DNA of 64,000 bases from Melioribacteraceae bacterium (GCA_015493615.1 WGCV01000022.1:1-64000); one strand, 5' to 3'. Numbered from the stretch's first letter, positions 33,376-43,485 are shown. Numbers and translations are program-made. The notes: generated from the sequence alone by a model not told the origin.

Positions 33376-33741
33376 ATGCAAAAAAGAATTTTTAAGAATA
33401 GAAAAAGAGCGCAGAAGAGAGTCAGAAGTCAGGTGCAGGGAACCGCGACAAGACCGAGACTTTCTGTTTACAGAAGCTTGAATAATATTTATCTTCAAGC
33501 AATAGACGATACAACCGGCAAAACTATTGCGGCAGGCTCGAGTTTATCGAAAGAGGTTGCCGACGCCCTTAAAGAAGCAAAAAATAAAGTAGCAAGAGCT
33601 GAAATTGTCGGCGAGTTTGTCGGGAAAAAAGTAATGGAAGCCGGAATTAAGGAAGTGGTTTTCGACCGTGGATGGTATAGATACCACGGCAGAGTAAAAG
33701 CCGCAGCCGACGGCGCGAGAAAAGCAGGATTAAAATTTTAA
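33376..33741 (+). CDS. rplR: Ribosomal protein uL18
   Basis: 5S rRNA-binding protein, 121 residues. The TRPRLSVYRSLNNIYLQAID and C-terminal FDRGWYRYHGRVKAAADGAR motifs are diagnostic. A tRNA-Gln gene begins 6 bases after its stop. Confidence 0.97.
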   Translation: MQKRIFKNRKRAQKRVRSQVQGTATRPRLSVYRSLNNIYLQAIDDTTGKTIAAGSSLSKEVADALKEAKNKVARAEIVGEFVGKKVMEAGIKEVVFDRGWYRYHGRVKAAADGARKAGLKF

Positions 33742-33746
33742 TTAAC

Positions 33747-33817
33747 TGCCGGGTCGTCTAATGGTAGGACTACGCCCTTTGGAGGCGTCTGCAGAGGTTC
33801 GAATCCTCTCCCGGCAG
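33747..33817 (+). tRNA. tRNA-Gln (TTG), inside the spc operon
   Basis: Acceptor stem TGCCGGG/CCCGGCA, anticodon loop CTTTGGA closed by ACGCC/GGCGT, T arm GAGGTTCGAATCCTC, discriminator G. CCA is not encoded. It lies in the same orientation between rplR and rpsE; no promoter or terminator is visible around it, so it must be cut from the ribosomal-protein transcript. Confidence 0.95.
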
Positions 33818-33863
33818 CTAAGATAAGATTTGAAAAGTTGAATAGAAATAATGGAGAAAGAAA

Positions 33864-34370
33864 TTGAGATCTAAAAAAGTTACGATACTTGACGGATTGA
33901 AAGAAAAGGTTGTTCACATAAATCGAGTAGCTAAAGTTGTAAAAGGCGGTCGCCGTTTCAGCTTTAACGCTATTGTTGTTGTTGGCGATGGTAACGGACA
34001 TGTAGGCGTAGGATTAGGCAAGGCTAACGAAGTAACTGACGCAATCTCTAAAGGAATTGACGACGCTAAGAAAAACGTTTATAAAGTTCCCGTCATTAAA
34101 GGAACATTACCTCATCAGATTATAGGTAAATACGGCGCGGGACGCGTACTTCTTAAACCTGCTTCGCAAGGTACGGGACTTATTGCCGGCGGCGGAGTTC
34201 GCGCTGTTTTGGAATTAGCGGGAGTTCAGGATGTACTGACTAAATCATTAGGCTCCAGTAATCCTCATAACCAAGTTAAAGCCACATTAAACGGATTATT
34301 AAGCTTGGTTGATGCAAATACTATGGCAAAAAGACGAAATATGACAGTAACAGAATTGTTTAATTCCTAA
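33864..34370 (+). CDS. rpsE: Ribosomal protein uS5
   Basis: 30S fidelity protein at the mRNA entry. It has 168 residues, with [20 protein letters not shown] and [23 protein letters not shown] start preceded by GGAGAAAG. Separated from rplR by the tRNA-Gln gene and 46 further bases. Confidence 0.97.
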   Translation: MRSKKVTILDGLKEKVVHINRVAKVVKGGRRFSFNAIVVVGDGNGHVGVGLGKANEVTDAISKGIDDAKKNVYKVPVIKGTLPHQIIGKYGAGRVLLKPASQGTGLIAGGGVRAVLELAGVQDVLTKSLGSSNPHNQVKATLNGLLSLVDANTMAKRRNMTVTELFNS

Positions 34371-34383
34371 ACGAGGTGATTAG

Positions 34384-34581
34384 ATGGCTAAGAAATTAAA
34401 GATTACGCAAACAAGAAGCATTATTGACAGACCTAAAGATCAAAAGAGAACGATTGAAGCGTTAGGTTTAGGAAGACCAAACTATGTAACTATTAAAAAC
34501 GACACTCCGCAGATTAGAGGAATGATAAATAAAGTACAGCATTTGGTTAAGTTTGAAGAAATTGAAGAAGATGAGGCTTAA
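34384..34581 (+). CDS. rpmD: Ribosomal protein uL30
   Basis: Small 50S protein, 65 residues, starting [20 protein letters not shown] with the LGLGRPN motif. The gene abuts rplO with no gap. Confidence 0.95.
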   Translation: MAKKLKITQTRSIIDRPKDQKRTIEALGLGRPNYVTIKNDTPQIRGMINKVQHLVKFEEIEEDEA

Positions 34582-35046
34582 ATGGATATCTTAAGTAATT
34601 TGAAATACGCCAAAGGCGCGAGAAAACAGAGAAAAAAAATTGGTAGAGGCGAAGGCACGGGTCGCGGCGGTACTGCAACACGCGGTATGAACGGACAAGG
34701 TTCCAGATCCGGATTTAAGCATCGCGCTTGGTTTGAAGGCGGACAGATGCCTTTGCAGAGAAGAGTTCCGAAAAGAGGATTCAAAAATATTTTCCGCATT
34801 GAATATCAGGCGGTAAATGTATCTTCGTTACAAAAGTTAGTTGATAATAATAAATTAGAAGATAACAAAGTTAACGCAGTTGTTCTTTACAAAAATGGTT
34901 TGATTTCCAAAGCCGCTTCTCCTTATAAAATTCTTGGTAACGGCGAATTATCGGCAAAATTGGAAGTTGAAGCGCATAAATTCAGTGCAAGCGCAAAAGA
35001 AAAGATTGAAGCTGCTGGTGGAACTATTAAAGAGATTGTAGATTAA
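34582..35046 (+). CDS. rplO: Ribosomal protein uL15
   Basis: Late-assembly 50S protein, 154 residues. The Gly/Arg-rich N-terminus (KKIGRGEGTGRGGTATRG, then GFKHRAWFEGGQMPLQRR) is characteristic. Its TAA overlaps the secY ATG by one base. Confidence 0.97.
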   Translation: MDILSNLKYAKGARKQRKKIGRGEGTGRGGTATRGMNGQGSRSGFKHRAWFEGGQMPLQRRVPKRGFKNIFRIEYQAVNVSSLQKLVDNNKLEDNKVNAVVLYKNGLISKAASPYKILGNGELSAKLEVEAHKFSASAKEKIEAAGGTIKEIVD

Positions 35047-36380
35047 TGGGAAAAATACAAGAAACTTTCAGAAATATTTTTAAGATTCACGAGTTAAGGC
35101 AACGAATACTCTATACTTTGGGACTTTTGGTTATTGTTCGAATCGGCGCTCACATAACTTTGCCCGGTATCGATCACCATCTGCTTGCCCAAGCAATGGC
35201 AAACAAAACTTCGGATAACCTCTTCGGGTTGTACGATTTATTTGTCGGCGGAGCATTTTCCAATGCGGCGATTTTTGCTCTCGGTATTATGCCTTACATC
35301 AGTTCCTCGATTATTTTCCAATTGCTGGGAGCTGTTGTTCCTTCTATCCAAAAACTTCAGAACGAAGGGGAAGAAGGCAGGAAAAAACTTACGCAGTGGA
35401 CGAGATACGGAACCGTTCTTATTTCCGCATTTCAGGCTTGGGGCGTAACGATACATCTTAAAAATATTAATATTAACGGAATTTCGATTATTCCACCTGA
35501 AGTTCAAGGTATTTTCTGGACGATTACAACGATTACGTTGCTTGTTGCCGGCACTATCTTTATGATGTGGTTAGGCGAGCAGATAACGGATCGCGGAATA
35601 GGAAACGGAATTTCATTGATTATTACAATCGGTATTATCGACAGATTACCTTACGCTTTGTTGGACGAATATCGTCTCCTCGCGGCTGGACAAAGAAACC
35701 TGGTAATCGAGATTGTAATATTTATCTTGTTGTTCTTCATTGTTGCCGGTATTGTTTTGGTAACAGATGGAACAAGAAGAATTCCGGTTCAATATGCAAA
35801 ACGCGTTGTCGGACGGAAAGTTTACGGCGGAGTTACACAATACATTCCGTTGCGTGTAAATACTGCAGGCGTTATGCCTATCATTTTTGCACAGGCAATT
35901 ATGTTTATTCCGAGTACGGTATTGTCATTCTTCCCGGATAGTGAGTTTTTACAGAGCTTGTCGGGATATTTACAATATACATCGTTTACGTACTCATTTG
36001 TTTACGCATTAATGATTATATTCTTTACATATTTCTATACGGCAATTGCATTTAATCCGCAGGATGTTGCGGAAAATATGAAAAAACAAGGCGGGTTTAT
36101 TCCGGGTATCAGACCGGGTAAGCAGACGTCCGAGTTCATTGATAATATTTTAACAAAGATTACATTACCGGGATCAATCTTCCTGGCGATTATCGCAATT
36201 CTACCGGCGTTCGTATCACGAATGGGAGTATCAGGAAGCTTTGCAAGATTCTTCGGCGGCACAAGTCTGCTGATTATTGTTCAGGTAGCATTGGATACAT
36301 TACAGCAAGTTGAATCTCACTTATTGATGAGACATTACGACGGATTTATGAAATCCGGTAAAATGAAAGGTCGCAAGTAG
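35046..36380 (+). CDS. secY: Preprotein translocase subunit SecY
   Basis: Channel-forming subunit of SecYEG, 444 residues with ten hydrophobic spans. Conserved segments include ALGIMPYISSSIIFQLL, GIGNGISLIITIGI and the cytoplasmic loop FNPQDVAENMKKQGGFIPGI. The next gene is map; adk, which often lies between them, is not here. Confidence 0.97.
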   Translation: MGKIQETFRNIFKIHELRQRILYTLGLLVIVRIGAHITLPGIDHHLLAQAMANKTSDNLFGLYDLFVGGAFSNAAIFALGIMPYISSSIIFQLLGAVVPSIQKLQNEGEEGRKKLTQWTRYGTVLISAFQAWGVTIHLKNININGISIIPPEVQGIFWTITTITLLVAGTIFMMWLGEQITDRGIGNGISLIITIGIIDRLPYALLDEYRLLAAGQRNLVIEIVIFILLFFIVAGIVLVTDGTRRIPVQYAKRVVGRKVYGGVTQYIPLRVNTAGVMPIIFAQAIMFIPSTVLSFFPDSEFLQSLSGYLQYTSFTYSFVYALMIIFFTYFYTAIAFNPQDVAENMKKQGGFIPGIRPGKQTSEFIDNILTKITLPGSIFLAIIAILPAFVSRMGVSGSFARFFGGTSLLIIVQVALDTLQQVESHLLMRHYDGFMKSGKMKGRK

Positions 36381-36388
36381 GCGCTGAA

Positions 36389-37150
36389 TTGATTATAATT
36401 AAAACGAAAAAAGAAATTGATTATATAAGAGAAAGCGCGAAGATTGTAGCGGAAACATTACAGCTTTGCAAAGCGCACGCCAAAGAAGGCGTAACTACTT
36501 GGGAACTTGATAAGATAGCGGAAGATTACATCCGGAGTTGCGGAGCTAAACCTGCTTTTAAGGGATATCCCGAAGGAAGCGATTTGCCGTTTCCCGGAAC
36601 TATCTGCGCATCTGTTAACGAAGAAGTGGTTCATGGAATTCCCGGCGACCGAGCTTTGAAAAACGGCGACATCATTTCAATCGATACCGGAGCTGTTAAA
36701 AACGGCTATTACGGAGACGCGGCTTTAACCGTGGCGGTTGGCGAGATTTCGGAAGAGAAAAAGGCGTTAATGGATGTTACCGAAAAATCCTTATACGCCG
36801 GAATTGACCAAGCACGGGTTGGAAACAGAATTGGCGATATCGGTAATGCAATCGAAGAATATGTAAACAAATACGGTTTTGGAATCGTAAGAGATTTATG
36901 CGGACACGGAGTCGGAAGAGAACTTCACGAAGATCCGCAGATAATGAACTTCGGTAGAAAGCGTACCGGAGCGTTAATAAAAGAAGGAATGACAATCGCT
37001 ATCGAACCGATGATTAACCTCGGAACGTGGCGTGTAAAAGTAAAAAACGACGGTTGGACGATTGTAACGGCGGATGGTAAGCCATCGGCTCATTTTGAGC
37101 ACACGATCGCGATAATCGACGGAAAACCGGAAATATTGAGTAGAGTATAA
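36389..37150 (+). CDS. map: Methionine aminopeptidase, type I
   Basis: Removes the initiator methionine. It has 253 residues; the five metal ligands lie in [16 protein letters not shown] (two Asp), [12 protein letters not shown] (His), AIEPM (Glu) and HFEHTIAI (Glu). TTG start, 8 bases after secY. The stop overlaps infA by one base. Confidence 0.97.
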   Translation: MIIIKTKKEIDYIRESAKIVAETLQLCKAHAKEGVTTWELDKIAEDYIRSCGAKPAFKGYPEGSDLPFPGTICASVNEEVVHGIPGDRALKNGDIISIDTGAVKNGYYGDAALTVAVGEISEEKKALMDVTEKSLYAGIDQARVGNRIGDIGNAIEEYVNKYGFGIVRDLCGHGVGRELHEDPQIMNFGRKRTGALIKEGMTIAIEPMINLGTWRVKVKNDGWTIVTADGKPSAHFEHTIAIIDGKPEILSRV

Positions 37151-37368
37151 TGGCGAAACAAGAAGCGATAAAAGTAGATGGAGTAGTAACCGAAACATTA
37201 CCGAACGCTCATTTCAGAGTTAAATTGGATAATGGGCATGAAATTATTGCGCATGTTTCAGGTAAAATGAGAATGCATTTTATCAAAATATTGGTAGGAG
37301 ATAAAGTTTCAATCGAGATGTCTCCCTATGATTTAAGTAAAGGTCGGATAACTTATAGGTATAAATGA
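37150..37368 (+). CDS. infA: Translation initiation factor IF-1
   Basis: OB-fold factor that occupies the A site during initiation. It has 72 residues, with [20 protein letters not shown] and the usual C-terminus [12 protein letters not shown]. One-base overlap with map. Confidence 0.97.
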   Translation: MAKQEAIKVDGVVTETLPNAHFRVKLDNGHEIIAHVSGKMRMHFIKILVGDKVSIEMSPYDLSKGRITYRYK

Positions 37369-37369
37369 T

Positions 37370-37483
37370 ATGAAAGTACGTGCATCAGTAAAGAAAATTT
37401 GCGAGCATTGCAAAGTAATTAAAAGAAACGGCGTTGTAATGGTAATTTGTAAAAATCCAAAACATAAACAACGTCAAGGTTAA
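37370..37483 (+). CDS. rpmJ: Ribosomal protein bL36 (zinc form)
   Basis: Smallest 50S protein, 37 residues ([20 protein letters not shown] is its first half). Zinc ligands C11, C14, C27 and H32/H33-region are visible, so it is the C+ form, unlike the cysteine-free L33 of this genome. It follows infA after one base. Confidence 0.96.
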   Translation: MKVRASVKKICEHCKVIKRNGVVMVICKNPKHKQRQG

Positions 37484-37504
37484 AAGAAATCAGGAGGTTT
37501 TGAA

Positions 37505-37882
37505 TTGGCTCGTATAGCAGGAATTGATTTACCCAAGAATAAGAAAGCATTTATCGGATTAACTTATATTTACGGAATCGGCAGACACACTGCCATGGAA
37601 ATTCTTACCAAGTCCGGAGTTGATCCTGAAAAGAAAATAATGGATTTGACTGAAGAAGAAATTGCTAAAATCAGATCCGTGATGATGGATAACTTCAAGG
37701 TTGAAGGAGCTTTAAGAAGCGAAATTCAACAAAATATCAAACGCTTGATGGATATTGGCGCTTATCGTGGATTGAGACATCGTAGAGGATTACCTGTTCG
37801 CGGACAGAGAACTAAGACAAATTCAAGGACACGTAAAGGAAGAAGAAAGACAGTAGCCGGTAAGAAAAAAGCGGTTAAGTAG
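37505..37882 (+). CDS. rpsM: Ribosomal protein uS13
   Basis: 30S head protein forming bridges to the 50S subunit. It has 125 residues starting [20 protein letters not shown], with [23 protein letters not shown] start behind AGGAGGT, which is convincing. Confidence 0.97.
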   Translation: MARIAGIDLPKNKKAFIGLTYIYGIGRHTAMEILTKSGVDPEKKIMDLTEEEIAKIRSVMMDNFKVEGALRSEIQQNIKRLMDIGAYRGLRHRRGLPVRGQRTKTNSRTRKGRRKTVAGKKKAVK

Positions 37883-37908
37883 TAATAATTTAATCAAGGA
37901 GTTTAGAG

Positions 37909-38295
37909 TTGGCTAAGACTACGAAAAAGACAAAGAAAAAAATTCATGTTGATGCGAATGGAGTTGCTCATATAAAAGCATCATTTAATAATGTGCTTGT
38001 AACAATTACGGATATTTACGGCAATACAATTTCATGGTCGTCCGCAGGAAAAAACGGATTCAAAGGTTCGAGAAAGAACACACCGTTTGCCTCGCAGGTA
38101 ACGGCGGAAGACGCAGCTAAAGAAGCGTATGATCTCGGATTAAGAAAAGTTGACGTTTATGTAAAAGGTCCCGGATCCGGACGTGAAGCGGCAATAAGAG
38201 CATTAAATACGGCAGGTTTGCAGATTATGTCTATCAGAGATATAACTCCGATTCCGCACAACGGATGCAGACCACCGAAGAAAAGAAGAGTTTAA
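37909..38295 (+). CDS. rpsK: Ribosomal protein uS11
   Basis: 30S platform protein near the Shine-Dalgarno duplex. It has 128 residues, with [20 protein letters not shown] and the C-terminal [21 protein letters not shown] start behind AAGGAG. Confidence 0.97.
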   Translation: MAKTTKKTKKKIHVDANGVAHIKASFNNVLVTITDIYGNTISWSSAGKNGFKGSRKNTPFASQVTAEDAAKEAYDLGLRKVDVYVKGPGSGREAAIRALNTAGLQIMSIRDITPIPHNGCRPPKKRRV

Positions 38296-38310
38296 TTAGG
38301 AGAATATTAG

Positions 38311-38937
38311 ATGGCGAGATACACTGGTCCTGTTTGTAAATTATGTAGAAGAGAAAAACAGAAATTGTTTTTAAAAGGAAGTAAATGTCATTCCGAAAAA
38401 TGTCCGTTGGAAATTAAAAATTATCCTCCCGGTGAACACGGAACCGGAAGAAGGATGAAATTTTCCGAATACGGAGTGCAGCTTCGCGAAAAGCAGAAAA
38501 TTAAAAGAATTTACGGCGTACTGGAATCACAATTCCGTACTTATTTTGAAAAAGCCAATAGACAAAAAGGCGTTACAGGCGAAAACCTTATCAAATTGCT
38601 TGAAAGAAGAATGGATAACGTAGTTTTTCGTCTCGGATTTGCTCCTTCAAGGAAAGCTGCGCGCCAAATGATTATTCATAAACACTTCCTTGTAAATGGG
38701 AAAACAGTTAATATTCCTTCTTATTTATTAAAAGCCGGCGACGTTATTTCAGTTAGCGAGAAGAGTAAAAAAATGGATATCATCCATGATACGCTTCGCA
38801 GAACGAAAGATAATCTTTATCCTTGGCTGTTAGTTAACAAAGCTGAACTTTCCGGCGCTTTTAATGAGATACCTGCAAGAGAAGATATCCCGTTGAATGT
38901 AAATGAACAACTTGTTGTTGAGTTGTATTCGAAGTAA
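38311..38937 (+). CDS. rpsD: Ribosomal protein uS4
   Basis: Primary 16S rRNA binder; often represses the alpha operon. It has 208 residues. A four-cysteine zinc site is present near the N-terminus (CKLC, then CHSEKC), so it is the C+ form, followed by the S4 RNA-binding domain ([20 protein letters not shown]). Confidence 0.97.
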   Translation: MARYTGPVCKLCRREKQKLFLKGSKCHSEKCPLEIKNYPPGEHGTGRRMKFSEYGVQLREKQKIKRIYGVLESQFRTYFEKANRQKGVTGENLIKLLERRMDNVVFRLGFAPSRKAARQMIIHKHFLVNGKTVNIPSYLLKAGDVISVSEKSKKMDIIHDTLRRTKDNLYPWLLVNKAELSGAFNEIPAREDIPLNVNEQLVVELYSK

Positions 38938-38958
38938 GATTAAATAAAGAGGAAATAA

Positions 38959-39954
38959 ATGAGTTTAACGTATATTAAAATGCCCGAGCATGTTATTCTT
39001 GAAGAGGCAAGCGCAACGGAAACATTCGGAAGATTCACCGTACAACCTCTCGAAAGAGGTTTCGGCGTAACTCTCGGAAATGCGTTCCGCAGAGTTCTGC
39101 TTTCGTCCTTAACCGGCGCAGCGTTTACCGCAATTAAAATTGACGGCGTTCTTCATGAATTCAGCACTGTTGACGGCGTCGTTGAAGATGTTACGGAAAT
39201 AATTTTAAATTTGAAACAAGTTAAGATGAAAGCAAATGAAAAAAGAAACGGAAAATTTGAAGTTTCTTTTACCGGACCTCACGAACTTACAGCGGGAGAT
39301 TTGGATGAAGCTTGCTCTGACATCGATATATTAAATAAAGATCATCATATTGCCACATTGAACGAAGGAGCCAAACTGACAATGGAGCTTCGTTTCGGTC
39401 TCGGGAAAGGATATGTTCCCGGCAATGCGCAGCATATCGAAGATCAGACTATCGGAATCATTCCGATTGATTCAATTTACACGCCGATTGAAAAAGTTAA
39501 CTATCATGTTGAAAATGTTCGTATCGGCGAAAGCAACGAGTTTGAAAAATTAACGTTGGAAATTACAACCGACGGTTCGATGACCGCAGAAGACGCGTTA
39601 TCGAATGCCGGCATTATATTAAGAGAACATATTAATCTCTTTATTAATTTCGATTTGGAACAGGAAGAAAAAATCGAAGAACCGGAACACGATGCCGAGT
39701 TTGATTCTATCAGGAAAAAACTTCTGACTAGTGTTGACGACTTGGAACTGAGCGTACGTTCTCATAATTGCTTGAGAACCGCTAACATTAAAACGTTAGG
39801 GGAATTAGTTAGTAAAAATGAATCCGAGCTGCTTAAATTCCGCAACTTCGGAAGAAAATCCCTCGCCGAATTATCCGAAATCGTAAAAAATTACAATTTG
39901 GAATTCGGAATGGACGTTGATAAATATCTAAAACCAAAATCTGATGAAAATTAA
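38959..39954 (+). CDS. rpoA: RNA polymerase alpha subunit
   Basis: Assembles the polymerase core and contacts UP elements and activators. It has 331 residues: alpha-NTD (about 1-230, LERGFGVTLGNAFRRVLLSS) and alpha-CTD (about 255-320, VRSHNCLRTANIKTLGEL and FRNFGRKSLAEL). Confidence 0.98.
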   Translation: MSLTYIKMPEHVILEEASATETFGRFTVQPLERGFGVTLGNAFRRVLLSSLTGAAFTAIKIDGVLHEFSTVDGVVEDVTEIILNLKQVKMKANEKRNGKFEVSFTGPHELTAGDLDEACSDIDILNKDHHIATLNEGAKLTMELRFGLGKGYVPGNAQHIEDQTIGIIPIDSIYTPIEKVNYHVENVRIGESNEFEKLTLEITTDGSMTAEDALSNAGIILREHINLFINFDLEQEEKIEEPEHDAEFDSIRKKLLTSVDDLELSVRSHNCLRTANIKTLGELVSKNESELLKFRNFGRKSLAELSEIVKNYNLEFGMDVDKYLKPKSDEN

Positions 39955-39972
39955 GGCTATAAAGGTTAAACT

Positions 39973-40587
39973 ATGAGACATCGCGTTAAAGGCATAAAAT
40001 TAAGTAGAACGGCTAGTCACAGAAAAGCGACGTTACGCGCGTTATCTACAGCTCTGTTGAAACATAAGAAAATTCGTACGACTTTAGCAAAAGCCAAAGC
40101 CACCAAGATGTTCGTCGAACCTTTGATTACCAAAGCTAAAAACGATACGGTTCACGCAAGAAGATTAGTTGCGAGAGAGATACACGATAGAGAAATCTTA
40201 CAAGAGCTTTTTGGTGAAATTATCGAAAAAATCGGCGATAGAAATGGGGGTTATACGAGAATCGTAAAATTGGGCACGCGCCCGGGCGACGGTTCCGATA
40301 TGGCTATTTTAGAGCTTGTTGATTATAACCTCGGCGAAGATGTAAAGCCGAAGAAAAAATCAACAGCAAAAGAAGAACCTAAGGTTGAAGAAACCGAAGT
40401 TGTTGAAGATACAACCGAAGTTAAGGAAGAAGCAAAAGCCGAAGCCGAAGATGCTGAAGTTGTTACTGAAGAAGCGGTTGAAGAAACTGCTCCCGAAGAA
40501 AAAGCTGAAGAAGCAACCGAAGAACCTGAAACTGAAGCAAAAGCCGAAGAAACAGCAGAGGAAGAGAAAAAAGAAGAAAAAGAATAA
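39973..40587 (+). CDS. rplQ: Ribosomal protein bL17 with long acidic C-terminal tail
   Basis: 50S protein at the tunnel exit. The first about 117 residues are normal L17 ([20 protein letters not shown], then [14 protein letters not shown] and [20 protein letters not shown]). They are followed by about 85 residues of Glu/Ala/Lys low complexity, making 204 in all against the usual 115-140. The tail is probably disordered. Last gene of the alpha operon. Confidence 0.96.
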   Translation: MRHRVKGIKLSRTASHRKATLRALSTALLKHKKIRTTLAKAKATKMFVEPLITKAKNDTVHARRLVAREIHDREILQELFGEIIEKIGDRNGGYTRIVKLGTRPGDGSDMAILELVDYNLGEDVKPKKKSTAKEEPKVEETEVVEDTTEVKEEAKAEAEDAEVVTEEAVEETAPEEKAEEATEEPETEAKAEETAEEEKKEEKE

Positions 40588-40607
40588 TTTCTTTTAACTT
40601 TTTAAGT

Positions 40608-40643
40608 AAAAGAGTAATCGCATGGCGGTTACTCTTTTTTTAT
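40608..40643 (+). terminator. Strong terminator of the ribosomal supercluster
   Basis: A 14-bp stem (AAAAGAGTAATCGC / GCGGTTACTCTTTT, one G-U pair) with a 3-nt ATG loop runs into a T-tract. It lies 20 bases after the rplQ stop. Confidence 0.85.
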
Positions 40644-40801
40644 ATCTAAACCGAATATTATATAGAAGACATTGCATAGTTTGGTAATGCGTTACCCCAA
40701 CGAAAAAGAGTCGGGGTAAATTCTGAATCCCGCAACAAGCGGAATCCGTCACGGCGGATAAAATATTTTACATCTTTATTCAAAAAGGGAACATACCGCA
40801 G

Positions 40802-41380
40802 ATGAAAGCGGAATTTTTTAAATCGGTGCACACATTGTCCCAACTGCCTGAGACGAATAAGCCTGAAATAATATTATGCGGTCGTTCAAATGTAGGGAAA
40901 TCTTCCTTTCTTAACTCGTTTTTCAACCGGAAGAATCTTGCTCAGACGAGTTCAAAACCCGGAAAAACCCGCTCGATTAATTATTTTGACGTTGACGGAA
41001 AATTTTTCTTTGTCGATTTGCCCGGATTCGGTTACGCTAAGATTTCCGAAAGCGAGATAAAACGGTGGCAGCGGCTAATCGAAGGATATATTTTTTCCGA
41101 AAGAAATTTTGCCGCCGCCTTTCATTTTGTGGATAGTCGTCATGGAATGACAAAACTTGATTATCTTCTGCACGATTTTTTACTTGAAAGAAATATCAGA
41201 ATGGTAATAATATTATCTAAAGTTGACAAGCTGAAAATGAACGAGCAGAGAACGGTTAAGAAAAAAATTATTGAAGATTTAGAAGGTACTGTAAGCGAAG
41301 AGAATATTTTCATATACTCGGCTACTAAAAAGACAGGGAAAAAAGAAATTAAAAGCTTTGTTAATTCCTTAATTAAATAA
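40802..41380 (+). CDS. engB: Ribosome biogenesis GTP-binding protein EngB/YsxC
   Basis: Essential GTPase for 50S assembly. It has 192 residues, with the P-loop GRSNVGKSS at 27-35, G3 DLPG with FGYAK following, and G4 SKVDKL near residue 140. The start ATG gives the family N-terminus with FFKSVHTLSQLP. The 158 bases before it hold a small GC hairpin but no clear promoter. Confidence 0.95.
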   Translation: MKAEFFKSVHTLSQLPETNKPEIILCGRSNVGKSSFLNSFFNRKNLAQTSSKPGKTRSINYFDVDGKFFFVDLPGFGYAKISESEIKRWQRLIEGYIFSERNFAAAFHFVDSRHGMTKLDYLLHDFLLERNIRMVIILSKVDKLKMNEQRTVKKKIIEDLEGTVSEENIFIYSATKKTGKKEIKSFVNSLIK

Positions 41381-41439
41381 TGAATTTTATTAAAACTTTT
41401 ATTATACTAAAAGTTTGAAAAATAACTACTTTAGCCCGA

Positions 41440-43305
41440 ATGCGTATTAACAAAAAAAGTAAAAAAAGAATCGGCTTTTTTTCATTGGTCCCTTTATTTA
41501 CGACTATCCTGATAGTTGTTGATGATTTGACCATAAGAATTATTACGGGCGTTATACTTGTTATTTACGTCGGGTTTATTATTTTTCTCCGAGATTCCCT
41601 TAAAGAAGAGGGCTTTGACAGAGTGGAGGAAAAACTTAACCGGGAGCCTGTAAAATTAAAACCGGAAAAATTTCTTGATGAGGATGGCGAATTTGACACG
41701 GGCGAGGAAGGATTTAAGATTGTTAATAAAACTTCCACGGCTATGGATATTCCTCTAAGCGGAGCCGAAGAAGAAGAGAAAGTTTTAACTCCCGAAGCGA
41801 TTAAACTCTACAATGAGATCATCTCCGAAAATCTGCCCGAAGATGTAGGCGACGACGAGGAATTTGAAGCTTTACTTAAAAAAATTCTTCATGTTATCAA
41901 GGATAGTCTTGCCGTTCATTCCGCGCTTTTTTATATCTACAATCCCAACACCGAAAAAATTTCATTGAGAGATTTTATTTCCGCCACAGTCGATATAACC
42001 GCGCGGAAATTTGATTTGCAGAACGATGTTCTCAGCAAGATAGTGCGGGAGAAAGAGCCTCAGATTTTACTTAATATTTCTCCGGTTTCAGAAGCGGATA
42101 ATATTCGTTACTATTCGCATCCGCAGGGAATCAAAAGTTTTTGCGGAGTGCCGTACGAATACAGCGGGCAGCTTATCTTGATATTGGCAATCGATTCCAA
42201 AAGTCCGGAAGAGTTCGGGATAGAAACGACATATATTTTGGGAAGATATATCAGAATTATTGCGACGCTGATTTCCCTTTTTGAGGAAAGGCATTCGGAA
42301 TCGGTTAACGAAAACAGATTAAAAGCCTTGCTGAAAGCGGTTTCGCTCCAGCGGAATTTCAAGAACATAAAGGAACTCGGCAATTACATTTCCGCGGTTG
42401 TCGAAGGAATGGTCGATTGGGATTTCTTTACTTTTATTATTTATGATTTGAAAGAGAAGAAATATAAGATAAGCAATGTTTCTATCAAGAAGGAAAGCTT
42501 AAAGTACGTAGGAGAAAATCTGGAGATTGACGAGAAGAACTCAATTGTCGGAAAAATTTTGAAAAGCGGCGAACATGTTTACGTTCCGGATTTATCAGTT
42601 TCCCAGGCGCCCCGTTTTTCTTCTTCGGAAGATATTTCGTCGGACGGCTCGTTCTTAGCAGTTCCGTTGATTTACGAAGGACATAATTTCGGGATTGTTA
42701 CTTTCGAGCTTTTGCGTAAGGATAAATATAATTCCGGAGACGTGCTTTTTCTCAAAAAGGTTTTTCATCTTTTCGCTTATTATATTCAATGTTACTCGAG
42801 CCAGAAGTTTTTGCAGTCCTTAATTTCCGTTGATGTGGAAACGGGCGTTCTGAATAAAAAGCATTTCCTTAAACAGCTTGGAAACGAACTTAAAAAAGAT
42901 AAGCTGATGAAAATCGGAAGCGCGCTTGTCCTAATCAAGATTGATGAATTTATGGATGAGGATTCCCTCTTTGAGAAGGGATTTGTTACGAAAGTTGTCC
43001 GTTTGATTTCACAAATGATTGTAAAAGAAACTACCGAGCTAAACATTATCGGAAGACTCCACGAACGCGTATTCGGGATATATTTTTATAACTCGGATTT
43101 AAATGATGTTACGGTTTGGGCGCAGAAACTCCGTACGTTGATTGCGCGTGAAAGCTTGCCCGTTCTTTCAAAACAGAAAAACTACACTGTTTCAATCGGG
43201 ATTGTTTCCACAAAGGAGAAAGAAAGCGTTGAAGACGTTATTGCCGACGCCGAAATGGCGTTATCGAAAGCGATAAAAGAAGGCGGCAATAAAGTAGTAA
43301 GTTAG
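41440..43305 (+). CDS. Membrane GAF-domain protein with degenerate GGDEF domain
   Basis: Predicted signalling protein, 621 residues. The N-terminus has two hydrophobic spans (about 9-50). A Glu-rich linker follows, then two GAF-like domains (about 130-280 and 290-440), and a C-terminal domain with the fold pattern of a diguanylate cyclase (DVETGVLNKKHFLKQLGNEL, later YTVSIGIVSTKEKES). The GGDEF signature is replaced by HERVF at 541-545, so cyclase activity is unlikely; ligand binding or a scaffold role is more plausible. The ligand is unknown. Confidence 0.8.
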   Translation: MRINKKSKKRIGFFSLVPLFTTILIVVDDLTIRIITGVILVIYVGFIIFLRDSLKEEGFDRVEEKLNREPVKLKPEKFLDEDGEFDTGEEGFKIVNKTSTAMDIPLSGAEEEEKVLTPEAIKLYNEIISENLPEDVGDDEEFEALLKKILHVIKDSLAVHSALFYIYNPNTEKISLRDFISATVDITARKFDLQNDVLSKIVREKEPQILLNISPVSEADNIRYYSHPQGIKSFCGVPYEYSGQLILILAIDSKSPEEFGIETTYILGRYIRIIATLISLFEERHSESVNENRLKALLKAVSLQRNFKNIKELGNYISAVVEGMVDWDFFTFIIYDLKEKKYKISNVSIKKESLKYVGENLEIDEKNSIVGKILKSGEHVYVPDLSVSQAPRFSSSEDISSDGSFLAVPLIYEGHNFGIVTFELLRKDKYNSGDVLFLKKVFHLFAYYIQCYSSQKFLQSLISVDVETGVLNKKHFLKQLGNELKKDKLMKIGSALVLIKIDEFMDEDSLFEKGFVTKVVRLISQMIVKETTELNIIGRLHERVFGIYFYNSDLNDVTVWAQKLRTLIARESLPVLSKQKNYTVSIGIVSTKEKESVEDVIADAEMALSKAIKEGGNKVVS

Positions 43306-43485
43306 AAAAATCTTTAATCTTGAATATCGACTGGGAAAATCGCCGGTTTATCGGGGAAATGATTTAACAGTCAAAAAGTATAGAGAGGAAAATCAGCTTA
43401 AATCATAAATAATCTTATTAATCAGCGTACGGTTTTGTTAATTAACTGAGAATGGATTAATTGATAAGGATATAATTTTAACGAT

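Noticed and set aside
40385-40597. 70-codon Lys-rich frame within rplQ
   Set aside because: Shadow of the Glu/Ala-rich L17 tail in another frame.
40670-40800. Small RNA or riboswitch before engB
   Set aside because: A short hairpin (ACCCC/GGGGT) is present but no recognised RNA family pattern.
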